Positions 1-12,089 of a DNA stretch of 36,000 nucleotides are shown in pieces. The notes beneath the pieces are model-generated. The model was given only the letters and a program-made list of their open reading frames with translations. It did not search any database and was not told the origin of the DNA. The position numbers and the translations under genes are program-made. Origin of the DNA: Cristatella mucedo (Eukaryota; Bryozoa; Phylactolaemata; Cristatellidae); contig WPIO01000068.1 in NCBI GenBank assembly GCA_009760855.2, positions 794,001-830,000 of the forward strand, in the 5' to 3' direction. Every line of letters begins with the position of its first letter. Positions within the stretch are counted from its first letter, which is position 1.

Positions 1-2190
1 TCAACTTTGACATTTATGCCATTTCAAATAGCATTGAAGGTTTTGAGACACTTACAGCTGTGTATGCTAAGACGCGAGGCGAAACATCATCAGACAAAGG
101 AAATTCAATGGCTGAGCAGTGATGTCTGTACCTCCCCACTTCTTATTTTTGTCAGTATGATCTACGTTTTCGAATGCTGGTTTTCTCTGGTTCTCGTACT
201 CTTCTATTGCACTCACACCAGTCGAGTTTGATGATAAGAAGTTTTTTGTACATTATCCTTCGGCCCATATCTGTGAATATAATAGTTGTCCTAGTTCAAC
301 TTCGAAATGTATACCATTGCAGCTAGCATTGCAGGTTTAGAAAGACTTAAAGCAGTAATAATAGTTGTCCTAGTTCAACTTTGAAATGTATACCATTGCA
401 GCTAGCATTGCAGGTTTAGAAAGACTTAAAGCTGTGTATGCTAAGTAACGCCGCCGGACATTATAAGAAAAAAGAAATTTAATAGCCGAGCCCTGATGCC
501 CATACCTCCTCTCTTCTTTTTCTCGTTAGTATGATCTATCTATGTTTTCCGATACTCGTTTTCTCCGGTTCTTTCGCCCTTCTGGTGCACTTACACTGGT
601 CGAGTTTTGTTGAGGTGAAGGTTTTTTGGAACGAGTTCATTATCCGTTGGCCATTCTCTGGGAAACTAGTGGTCGTCCTAATTCAACTTGGAAATACATG
701 CCATTGTAAATAGCATTGCATGTTTAGGAAGACCTAAAGCTTGGCATGCTAAGAAATCTTGTGGGACATCATCAGAAATAAGAAATCCAGTGGCTGAGTG
801 CTTATGGCCACACCTCCTCACTTCTTATTGCTGAAAGTATGATCTATGCTTTCTGATACTGGTTTTCTGTGGTTCTATTCTCTTCTGGTGCCCTCACGCC
901 AGTCGATCTAAGCTGACGTGAAGGTTTTTTGTACATTATCTTTTGGCCAATATCTGTCAAAATAACGGTTGTCCTGGGTCAACTTTGAAATATATACCAT
1001 TTCAAATAGCATGGCAGGTTTTGAGACACTTAAATCTTTGTATGCTAAGAGGCGAGGCAAAACATCATCAGACAAAGGAAATTCAATAGCTGAGTGCTTA
1101 TGCCCACACCTCCTCACTTCTTATTGTTGACATTATGATCTATTTTTTCTTATACTGGTTTGCTGTGAATCTATGCTCATCTGGTGCACTCACACTAGTC
1201 GAGCTTCGACGACGTGAAGGTTTTTCGTACATTATCCTTTGGCCAATACCTGTGAATATAACGGTTGTCTTGGGTCAAATTTAAAATGTATACCATTGCA
1301 ACTAGCATTGTGGGTTTAGAGAGACTTAAAGCTTTTTATGAAAGGTAACACGGAAAAACATCATCAGAATGAATAAAATTCAATGGCTGAGCCGTGACGC
1401 CCACACCTCCTCTTTTCTTGTTGTCGTCAGTACGATCTATTTTTTCGATACTGGTTCTCTCTGGTTCTTGTGCTCTTCTGGTGCACTCGCACCGGTCGAG
1501 TTAGCTGAGGTGAAGGTTTCTTGCACGAGTGCGTTATCCGTTTGCCTATATCTGAGAAAATATTAGTCGTCCCAGGTCAAGTTTGAAATATATGCCATTG
1601 CAAATTAGCATAGCACGTTTAGCAGCAGGACATCATCAGAAACAAGAAATTCAGTGGCTGACAGCTGATGAACATACCTCCACACTGCTTATGGTCGATC
1701 GTATGATCTATTTTTTCCGGTACCAATTTCTCTAGTTCTCGTAAGCTTCTATTCTGTCGCACAGGTCGAGTTGTGCACAGGTGATGTTCTTTGTACATCA
1801 TCCCTTGGCAAATACATTGGAACGTAACGATTGTCCTAGGTCACCTTTGAAAGGTACGCAGCTGCAACTAGCATTGCGGGTTTAGCGAGACTTAAAGCTT
1901 CGTACACTCATTAATGCGGCAGGACATCATTAGAAATAAGAAAGCCAATGGCTGAGCCCTTTTTCCCCTTACCTCTTTACTTCTTATTGTCGTCATTATG
2001 AGCTATGCTTTCCGATACTGGTTTTCTCTGATTCTCGTGCTCTTCTATTGCACTAAAACCGGTCGAGTTTTGCTGAGAAGATCTTTTTTATGTTTTCATT
2101 ATCCGTTGGCCAATATCCGGGTAAATAAAAGTCGTCCAAGGTCAACGTTGAAATATACACCTTTTCAAATAGCATTGTGTTGTTGAGACA
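1..2190 (+). repeat. Satellite array, period about 296 bp, seven units plus a partial
   Basis: The motif CATCATCAGAAATAAG, or its variant, recurs at about 85, 459, 767, 1063, 1359, 1631 and 1925. Spacing is 294-308 bp, apart from one interval stretched by a 79-bp duplication (374) and one shortened (272). Other shared blocks are TTGAAATATATACCATTGCA, TAGCATTGCAGGTTTAGA and TTTTTTGTACATTATC. Units are diverged (roughly 75-85% by eye), so this is an old array. The array is cut by the left window edge and ends in an AT microsatellite. Short ORFs inside are not conserved between units. Confidence 0.92.
281..432 (+). repeat. 79-bp tandem duplication inside the satellite
   Basis: A segment starting near TAGTTGTCCTAGTTCAACTT and running to AGACTTAAAGC occurs twice, with one mismatch noticed and a 79-bp offset (283 and 362). 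It is far more similar than the satellite units around it, so it is recent. Confidence 0.9.
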
Positions 2191-2237
2191 CATATATATC
2201 CAATATTTATATATATATATATATAATATAGATATAT

Positions 2238-2275
<38 letters not shown>
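2186..2275. repeat. AT-rich microsatellite
   Basis: TATATA runs interrupted by TCCAATAT, at the right edge of the satellite array and followed by TATGTGTGTG. Confidence 0.9.
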
Positions 2276-3640
2276 GTGTGTGTAAATATTTAATAATTAT
2301 TACGTGTATTACTAATTAAACGTTTTTCAAATATTTCATGCTGCAAGAAGTTGTTTAAAATCTAAATCGACAGAACGGATGGTCAGCAAGAGCGTTGGAA
2401 AAAAGCAAAATAAAAGCATCCACTCTATGCAAATGATTGTTGCATGTTAGGTGTGCAGGCATTTTCAAGAGTTTAAGACTTATTAAGCCATTTCTTTGCC
2501 TCCATTAGAGCTCTTGATAAGGCAGGTGCCTTACAATTCCAAGAGAAATCAATGAATACGATTGTTGATTTCTTTCGAATGTCAACTTTGTATTCGAACT
2601 TTGAGTCCAACTTAAGGTGACAACGATTAAGTTAAGCTAACTAATGCTAAGGAAAGTACAAGTAATCGTATCGAGTAATAGAAAATGAAAGCAGAGGTAA
2701 TCTGATCAACCAGCTTAATTCAAATAGCAGCTGCAGAGCCTTAACGGCCATAAATAGGCTTGCAGAATTCTTGCTGTATGATTTCCCACTCCAGTTCTCC
2801 AGCCAGAATAGCTCGTGCAGGATGCAACTAAGATGGAAACTTATTTTTCAGTCCATTTTCGCTCAGCAGCTCCGCTCACTACTGCTTTTTTAACAGTCAC
2901 GAAATGCATCACGGTGGCGTTGTGATATCGCATTATCTGTTGACTGGCTCATTAACGACATGACCATTTCAGTCTTTTTTTGGCAGAAGCTGGCTGTCTC
3001 TCACTGCTTATTTGTCAGCAGTTCAAACGTGGCACTTCACCAGAATATTTCTCTGCCTTTTAAGGTGAGAAAATCACAAGAGACCATGCGAAACTTCAGC
3101 GATGACGCGCCTGCTTTTGGACTATGCTTCTTAGCTCACACACATTTTTACACAGAAAATCTATGGACTTGCAGCGCATATGGTTGACTGCTCATTGAAC
3201 AAACAAACCGTGCACGACTATTCTCCAGTAGTAGTAAGCATTGAGAAATGAAGGAGTAGCAATGTCACGGTGTCAGAGACTCGGCAGGCATGGCTGCAGC
3301 GATTGCACTGCAATTTGCGTTTTCGCCCTGCGTGCGAATATGGAAGTGGCTGGCGTATTAAAATGAATGCAATTGAAGAATTAGGGTGGAACAAACATAA
3401 TCTGCAGCGAGACGGCTCTCACTTCAGCTTAAGGCAGGCTTGTTCAACAGCACCACAGTTAAGCTTACAGTTTAATTTTCAGTTCATCAAAAGACCACAT
3501 TTATAACGCATATCCTAGAACAACATGTACGATAAATAGCTAGCCGTCCATTCTTTAGCAAGGCGGACCGTTATAAAATTCTTGGACAAAATTCATCGGA
3601 TGCCTATGACACTGATGCATTTCCCCCAGTAAGCTGCTGC
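2276..3640. other. 3' flank of cyclin K, no gene found
   Basis: No repeat copy or exon could be supported here. Short ORFs at 2960-3187 and 3270-3506 (plus) lack coding signs. Confidence 0.6.
3471..3476 (-). promoter_or_regulatory. CCNK: Possible ATTAAA polyadenylation signal for cyclin K
   Basis: ATTAAA on the minus strand, about 165 bp past the exon 9 stop codon. No AATAAA lies nearer. Position fits a short 3' UTR, but the hexamer alone is weak evidence. Confidence 0.25.
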
Positions 3641-4255
3641 CTATTGCCGAAAAAATGGCGGTTGCCAAGTCGGTGGTGGCATCCTTGAATACAAGCTGGC
3701 TGGCAAAATCTGCCCTGTACGAAACGCTCCGATTACTCCAGTAGGCAAAGACGGAGGCGGGATTGTTGGATTAAAGACTACACGATTATTAGTCCACCAA
3801 GTTGGAGGCGGGATTGTGGGATTGAACCCGACAGGATTGCTGGTCGGCCAACTCGGAGGTGGAACCATGGGATTGAAGCCAGCAAGCAATTCGGCACTCC
3901 GAGTTGTCTGCACCTGGCTGCGTCCGTGCTGTAAGTGCACGTTCTGAAAAGTACCTGGCTGAGAAACCGAATTGGTCAGAAATCGCACATCAATTGTTGC
4001 CGAGTTTCGTGCTCTGTAATGAGATATTGACCCCAGCCCGTTTTGAACTGCAGCGTTCGGCACTGCCAGCTGCATATTCTGTGAAGCACCACTGTAAAGA
4101 GCCGTCGATGTTAAGCCCTGAGAACTGCCATCCAGACCTGGCTGTGGCGGCTTCGAATTATCAGAGCGAAGCGGCGTCAAATGGCTCTCGCTGGTCGGAG
4201 ATTTCTTCTTTGCCATCACACTTTCGTCGTTCGCTTGAAGTCTCTTTTCTAAATC
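3641..4255 (-). CDS. CCNK: Cyclin K terminal exon 9 (proline-rich C-terminus)
   Basis: The longest credible coding exon in the window, 204 codons plus stop. Acceptor TTTTACAATAG|GATTTAG; the frame starts DLEKRLQANDES, upstream of the first in-frame ATG. The middle is Ser/Gln/Asn-rich. Residues 380-430 are three 17-residue repeats of the form FNPxxPPPxW, followed by MPPPTWQPP near the end. Known cyclin K also ends in a disordered proline-rich tail. Assignment to the cyclin gene rests on strand, position, phase-matched splicing and tail type, not on alignable sequence; it could instead be the end of another gene. Confidence 0.72.
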   Translation of the reverse strand, partial: DLEKRLQANDESVMAKKKSPTSESHLTPLRSDNSKPPQPGLDGSSQGLTSTALYSGASQNMQLAVPNAAVQNGLGSISHYRARNSATIDVRFLTNSVSQPGTFQNVHLQHGRSQVQTTRSAELLAGFNPMVPPPSWPTSNPVGFNPTIPPPTWWTNNRVVFNPTIPPPSLPTGVIGAFRTGQILPASLYSRMPPPTWQPPFFRQ

Positions 4256-7200
4256 CTATTGTAAAATAAGTTTAAAATTTGCTATTCAGTAAAGCTCTGT
4301 GCCCATTGCCTTAGTTCACAAATAAGATTAGAATACAAAGCTATTTCCTTACCGGCTTTGAGAGCTGAATAGTTTCCGACTCTCTGCAAACTGACGGCGA
4401 TGTTTCCGAAACAGAAACTACAGAGAAATTGTATTAAATGCATGACCTTGCCAACGCACTGCACACGATCTCTGTCGCGAGGTCCGACCAAGCTGCAGAC
4501 CACTTAAAGGTTTAACAACAAATACGATATTCACGTAAATAAAACCTGCCGGGCTGGTACTGGCCAAAGTCAGAAGCACCGGCTGCGCGTCAGGACCGAT
4601 CAGTCGCCAGCCTGTTACCTCCTGAATTACCTGTTTAATATTCTATCCTCACAGCTTAGCCTCGTTGCTCAAATACCTATCACGCTGTCGCACTTGCAGC
4701 GGGGTTTTGCAGTCTTACTTGCAGGGCCTCCGACTCACCATATTTTACGAAGCCAGAAGCAAAAAAGATCAACTTTAAACCGATCGCTACCTAAATTGCA
4801 CTGTCAAAGAGATAGAAGAAATGACCATACATACACATGCAAGTCCTTCCATTTAAACTAAACTGTAAATACTTATGGTATTAGGCAAATACGCGTTCTC
4901 TTCCAATTGTATTAACAGATTTGCGTTTTTTCGGTGTTGTCACGTATCCTGTTGCTCCTTGCTCTGTTAATGGTCATTATCTAGTGTGACCAATCTCAAG
5001 CAACTAAACTTCCTTACCACGTAGCAATTTTAAGCTCAACTCAACCATGTACATCCTGCGAAGCTATAACAAAAGATCTGCAGCAAGCTCAGATAGCTGT
5101 TACCAAAATTTAGTTTTACTTCATCTGGCACATTAGAACGGCTGTGCTTTTTGCAGGAGAACATTCTTACTAAATGAAAATAACAACGGACTAATGACTG
5201 TCAAGCTGCATCTCAAATGTAATCAACCTTTCCATTGTGTTTAACGTCAGTTCACCGGCACTCTAAAAATTCACTTCCCTACTAGTAGATCGTCATGGGT
5301 GATTTTTGGTTCATGCGAGCAGTGTTACTTAGAAGTTGACGGGAAGACCTTGACTCGCCGAGACATCATCAGAAATAAGCAATCTAACGGCGGAGTGCTG
5401 ATGCCCATACCTCCAGACTTCTTCCTGTCGCCAGTATGATCTCTGTTTCCTAAGACTGATGCTTCATTCCTCGCGCTCGCACCGGTGGATTTTTGCTGAG
5501 GTGAAGTTGTGCTGTACGATTTCATTATCTGATGTCCTATATCTGTGAAAATAATGGTTGTAATGGGTCAACTTTGAAATGTACACCATTGCAGCTAACA
5601 TAGCGGGTTAAGCCACACTTACAGTTTTGTATGATAAGCATGCAAGTTAAGAATGAGACATGAGTTCAAGGTATTTACTACGATATCCGCCTGGCAGCAG
5701 AGATCCGAAGGCTTGCTGCTTCAGATATAGGCGGCCATTTTGACAGTTAAAGCAGCTGAGTTTAATTTCCATAGGTTTGTGGCTGAAACTACTGCTCTGA
5801 GCAGCAGGCTTTTGCAGCCCCGAAGTGTAATTCGATATTCTAAACAGGTTCGCGCCCATACTTGGGCATCGATGATTTTTTTTCCTTTTCCCTTTTCATC
5901 TGACTTATCGGGTCTGTTATACCACAGTTGCGCCCTGCTCCCATAATGTGACTAAAACTAACTACCTGTTTAACTACAATTTTGAAAATATGGTTAGCCT
6001 CTCTCTTAGCCGGCACTGCTGTAAACGTGCTGAGCTAAGGTATATTTTACAAGCAGTAATACCAAAGACGTGGTTATAACCCGAAAGGAGAATCAAGACG
6101 TCGTCCGAAAGACATTTAGGTTCAATGTCGGCCAGAGCTCTAGGCAGCTTATGATCAGATCATGAGGCAAGAGAAGACACCGGTATCTCCAGTTGGCAGA
6201 ACAATATTCGACCACCAATTAAATTTTATGGTTAGGGGTCGTCACAACATGGCACTCAATTTTAGGTCCCTTCATTCTTTGCTCCAGCCTACCATCTGTT
6301 ATGCTTCCCCACCAGGACAAGCATCGTACCACCAGCTTTTCTGAATCTAATCGTCAGTCTAATCTAATCCTTTACCTGCGATGTAGCTCAAATCCTTTGG
6401 AAAACGTGCGATAAGCTTTCGTATACTCACAAAGAATGGAACTCACTCCCAGCCTGGGTCATGACATGCCCTGACTTTATTACATTTAAAATAAGCTAAA
6501 CATGCCTCTATTTATCACAGCATTCAATGGGTCCGTGTGATTCGTCTTTTGTGTTTGTGCATGCTGACACTGTGCATGCTGCCACTAACCATATTTGCAT
6601 GTTCATCCTGTGCACGTCTTCTCTAAGCATTTTATGCATGTTGCCATTGAGCATGCAACATCTAACCATTCGACCGTGCTTCCTTTGCAGCCAATGCAAA
6701 GTATCTAGAAAGAGACCAAGTGGTGTCTGGGCGCTATAATAACTGTATTATTACCATCGTTATCTTGGTGATGAATCTAGCCGTGTCTGCCGGAGCTGTA
6801 GGTGCTTCAATGCTTAGTTTAGCTAACAAACCCGTCATTTGACTCATCGGCCCCACAAACGTCAGCGTTTCTCTCAGTGTTTTCTATTGCAAACAATTCG
6901 TAAAAAAAACTTCCACTTCGAACAACATTTTACAGATTCATTTGTATAGCAGCAGATGAGCGTTAATGGTTATCACCACTGCTTGAAGTATGCAGTAAAA
7001 CAACACAACATGCTCTGTCAGGCTCGAGCCCACGACATGGTTCATGAAAAGCGAGCACCTTACCCGTGGGTTAAATACGGTTTTAATGGCCAATAAATAG
7101 TTTTGAGGTCAAAGATATCTTAGACTTGACAGTCTGGCAAGTGCTGAATGGTCATCTGTTTTACGTCTACAAACACCTTAACATTTCGTCAGTTTAAGCA

Positions 7201-10200
7201 TCTAAGCGCTTGCTAGTTATTCGAACAACCACCCGTGGCCATGGGGTAGCCTAATGACTCATCCGAACTCTCAATCTGAGGTAGATTGGCTGCTTATGGT
7301 ACTCTGCTTACCTTTTACAACCTCTACGGTCAGGCCTTCCACGTAAATCTTCCACCAATCCTCGTTGCCTTCGCAAGTCGTTACCTTGTATTTTGTCGTG
7401 CAGCAAGCTAAATCAAGCGTTGCTATGGCCACGATCTCAGGCTCCCATTCCAGGCAGAGCGTTGTGCAGAGGCTGCGGCGAAGTAGCAGTGGGAGCAGTA
7501 GGAGCGGTGAGCAAGGAATCGGCGCGTTCTGAAAGCCAGCACGGGCAGGCAGCCCAGGCAGCGAGCCGAATGATTAAGCGATTAGCCTATCGGTACATAC
7601 CTGTCGTTGCAGTATCCCCATGCCGCCTGAATCATCCTCTTCTTCTGCTCCGTGTCGCCTGCAATGGGGATGCAAGATATTTGAAAGTTCGGCGTATATT
7701 TTCTTATTCAAATAACCAGGTTATTGATAAACCGATACTGCAGGTTGAATTCTCTCAACACCCTTGCTGCATTTATTGATGACAGCACCACAGCAAATGG
7801 CAAAAAAACGTTCTTAACCTGAAACATGATAGAAATCAATCTACTAGTTCTGGACCAACCAGAGTAATTGAAGAGGCAAGTAATCTCTTTTATTCCCTTT
7901 ATCATCCAGGAAGCACAAACTCTCGATGTCAGCATTCTGGTCCCACTTACACCTTCTTATCGTATGCACAAAGTATGCCAATTTAGGTCGCCACACCAAT
8001 ATAAGTCAGAATAGTAGGTGCGATAAATGTGTACTTTTTTCCAATTACCATCTACTGCGAGCTAGCCATTGGCTCATGCCCTACCCAAATGGTCGACTAT
8101 GCTACTCAGAAGCAGGGTTTGATGGCAGTCGCGTTAAACGTCTGCTTTCCCTGGTAGCCAAGTATTTTCAGATTTCACACAAATGCTCGCATGCTAAGCT
8201 GCTATGGGCAGCTACTGCCATTACAAGACAACATAGGCCAAATGAGCTAAATGAAAAGTCACAAACTGAATAAGTCTATCAAGGACTCTAAGGCTGATCC
8301 CATTAGCTGTCAACCTTAATTCTTACCATCGAGTGCCTTGCCATACTCCAGGATGTATGTGTACGGATGTTGTACTTCAAATTCAAAACATATTGCTGGT
8401 AGAAGTAAGCGTTCTGTCTCAAGCAGCTCCTTCTGAAAGACAAGGCATTTACGAGTTATTTATCAATCAAAACCTAAGGGTTGAGGTGGGACATTCGTCT
8501 ACCAATCTACCCAGAATAAGAAAAACCTTACAACATCTCTAATGCTCGAGCCTCGCACGAAAAAACGAGTGCAATTAAACATATGATTGCATACGAATTC
8601 TTTTGTATGCATCAAAGGTAAACCGCTGGCGAATAGCCACACCTAGGCCAGGCTAGGCCCCTAAATTTGCCTATGCCAGCACGGTAGGCCTAGGCCCCCT
8701 AACCGCCTTGGCGGGTCCTGCCTTAGGTCAATTTTGAGAGCTGGCTGCAAGAAGAGACTGAGAGAACTGGGTGTCTATCCAGGAACTTTGTAGTTCGCAT
8801 GTATGTATCGTATGCAGGCTCCTCTGATAAGCTACTGGTGAGCTGTTAGAAGCACCACCGAGAGGGGCCGGTGCACAGCTGGGGTCCGCCTGTGATGTGG
8901 TATGGACAGAGGCCAGTAACCAGCTGGTGGCCAGATGGTGGATTCACCATCAGGGTCGGCCAGTGCACTGCTGTGATCCGCCTTTGATGTGGCATGGACC
9001 AGCTGGTGGCCAGATGGTGGATTCACCATCAGGGTTGGCCGGTGCACAGTTGTGGTCGATGAGTCATCGGAGTCGACCAGGGGAGGGCAGTCGTGTGAGG
9101 GCAGGGGCTGAGGGAAGCCGTGCGCTCTGGGGCTCCGTGTGCTGGGAATAAACTGTCGGTGTTAGGCATCGGCTGGCTCTCTACTGTGCAACCAAACGAC
9201 AAACTTCACACAAGCCACTAAGCGCGTGCTCACGAGATGAACCAATTGACCCTGGTCATATAGGTGAACTTCTTGACCTCAATTTTTAAAAGCAAGTTGA
9301 AGCTATAGGTAACGTAATGAATGTAATTTAATGTAACGTATTTCCGTCTGTAATTCCACAAAGCCAAAAACACTATGTGGATGTTAGTCGAGATAATTTT
9401 GTATAGCTCACTCACAGTCTACGCCGCTTTCGGTATGCACTCACTATCTCATAGACTTCATCTCATGCAACGAAGAGAAAATGGAAAGCATTGCAGTCAA
9501 GAGAGCCTATATTTTATTAGCTGTTCCTGAATTAGAATTATTTAAAAAAGATACAGAATTAACCAGCCTTTTTATACATTGGTAGAACAGCTTTTACGGC
9601 TTCACCATCACTGGTCTCTAACCTACTCTAACTCTACGTCTCTCACCCACGACCCGGCTTGTGAAGAGTGAGCACGTTGCCCCTGGTATATTCGGTTTCG
9701 TCGTAATCTACGCTTAGGCTGCAGCGTAGGGACTTTGGTGAGCGGCCGCTCATGAGCGTTCATAACTGCAAGTAGTAGCACTATTGCCAACTGTGCGCAC
9801 TGCTATAGTCATATACACTTGGCCATCGGAGGGAGTTATGAGTCAAGCCGGCTGTCAGCAATTAAATAGTCAACTCCTAAGTCTAGTTTGAACTCGCACA
9901 CAGTAGTTTACGGTACCTTGGGATTATCACCAAACGATGAGTTGAACTCGGCCGGCGTGAGGAGCTTCTCTACTTCGTCCAGCACCGAGCGGTGTCGCTT
10001 TGGAGTCTCCTCAGCTTTTGCCGCCAAGAAAAGGCACGCTGCTCCTGTGAGCTGCGAAAGTTTCACACATGTGAAAATGACAGGTCACTCTAGCGCATGA
10101 CAAAAGATTGCGATGCCATAAAATAGCATGACTGACGTAGAAACCCGGTTGAATTACTTCACGTTCGTCAAATAAAACAAAGAAAATAATTACTAACAAT

Positions 10201-12058
10201 ATCCGAATAATATTACTTTGGAATACTAGCACTAATAAGTCAATCTTGTAGACCTCTTTTGACCTCTTATGTTGTGTCCTCTCAGTTGACTCCACTCGCT
10301 CTGCTGAAGTCTTCACCTATCAACCGAAAGGTGGTTTTTCGACGATTATTAAGTAAACAAAATCCTGAGCTGCCGCTCTTGTTAGATAATATTTTCAGAA
10401 ATCACTCTGTAAACAATCCTGCTTTATACTCACCTATATGGGTAAATTCCTGTATTTCTGTGTGTGTGTGTGTGCGTGTGTGCGTGTGGGCGGGCGTACG
10501 CGCGTGAGTAGTTTCTTCAGTAATTTCATTAAAAGAATAAATTCCTTAATAGATTCTTTAAAGAGGCAGAGTTTGCATGATTCTGGAGAGTTTCTGATAG
10601 CACATTCAAAGCCTAAACGGCTTTTACTAAATAGGTAGCCAACAGACTTCACCTTATGCAACAAAGCGATAGTAAAAAGCGTTGCTAAATAATCTAGAGC
10701 ATAGCTAAGGAATTCGCTTAGATAAAGTGATATCCGGTTCGAGGGCTCAGCGAAAGCTTGCTAAAAAAAGAACACGCATGCATTTGATTGAGAAACAAAT
10801 ATTGCGTAACAATTGTCAATTGTACAGTCTGTGACCGGCAGAAAAAAACACTTCTGCTGCCAAAAGTCATTCTAATGAAATTACTAATTAATTTCCAGAG
10901 TCGACCTACGGACACGATGAGGCTAAAACTGGTGCATTAGTACACAGATAAGTAGGAAGGTGACAAGCTATGGTGGGCCTTGAATTTCAGGTTAAGAACT
11001 AAGCTTGTAAAGATAAGAAGCATCCATTCGAGATTGTCACACTACACTAAAGACACCGACAGCTCGGCTTAGTTCTAAATCATAGTAAACAGGGTTAGTA
11101 TGGCCTGCAACAATATACCTTATGACACCTAGCACATGAGCCAGCTGGGATGAGGAATTAAGTGAGCAGGAGAGATGACAGGTAATGTTCAAGGAAGGTA
11201 ATGAGCGAAAAATGGAATGTCTTAAGAAAGAAGAAAAACGAAAAAGAAAGGTCTAATTCTAATTGTGGCTCCGCGAATATTCTGAAAATTCGGTCCGGCC
11301 TGCCACGATTTATGTTTCTTCTCATGTCTGTCTAAGCTCTTCTTCAGGCTAGGAGCTCCATTTATTAGGGAGGCCTTTTGTGTCAAGATAAAGAGAACAC
11401 AAGCCCAGTGATCCCAAGTAATTACTTTGCCGTGCCGTGAAATGATTCAGTTCTCTGAGGGGTCAATGCAAATGTATTGGTGATATCATTCTTTGCACTA
11501 CCTTAGCAATTTTTAGCAAATATTTTCCTGTTAACGAATTATGCCTGGTCATAACCAGGAAACAGTCACTCACTTTTAGGTCCCTTCATTCTATGGCTCC
11601 AGCCTATCTTTCAGATATACTACCCCATCAGGCCAAGCATCGTACCACCCGCTTTTTGAAATCCAACAGTCTAGAAATACCTCGTAAAAACCTTAAATCC
11701 TTTGGAGACCGTGCATTTAGTTCGTATGCTCCCAAAGCCTGGAACTCCCTCCCGACCTGCGTCAGAACATTCCCTGACCTGACCACATTTAAAAGGAACC
11801 TAAAAACACACCTATTTAGGACAGAATTTAGTGGGTCCCTGTGATTCGTCCTTGATGTGCTTATGGGTGCTGACACTGTGCATGCTGCCACTAACCACAT
11901 TTGCATACTGACCCTGTGCATGTCACCCCTAACCATATTATTCATTTTGTTTGTTTTTCAAGCATGATTTTACTTACCATTCAATTGCATTTCACTTTGC
12001 AGCAAATGTAAAGCGCCTAGAGAGAGATTAAGTTCTCTGAGGGCGCTTTATCAAGTGA

Positions 12059-12089
<31 letters not shown>

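Larger units (their letters stand above)
4493..7311 (-). other. CCNK: Cyclin K intron 6 (2.8 kb)
   Basis: Donor GTAAGC after exon 6; acceptor TGCAG before candidate exon 7. It holds the stray satellite monomer, a LINE A 3' fragment and a SINE. The stretches 4493-5335 and 5650-6240 show nothing else. If exon 7 is wrong the intron is longer. Confidence 0.6.
8433..9916 (-). other. CCNK: Cyclin K intron 3 (1.5 kb)
   Basis: Bounded by donor GTACCG and acceptor TTTCAG. It contains a GC-rich 79-bp tandem repeat, a possible LTR-like end, a LINE B 3' fragment and a SINE remnant. 8640-8730 is rich in CTAGGCC motifs, including the palindrome TAGGCCTA. Confidence 0.8.

Noticed and set aside
3904-4269. 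121-codon plus-strand ORF
   Set aside because: Antisense to the proline-rich cyclin K exon, whose repeats and splice site are the better explanation.
7393-7779. 128-codon plus-strand ORF
   Set aside because: Antisense shadow over cyclin K exons 5 and 6, which carry clear cyclin motifs on the other strand.
8897-9151. 84-codon plus-strand ORF, Trp/Gly-rich
   Set aside because: Product of the GC-rich 79-bp repeat; no family or splice context.
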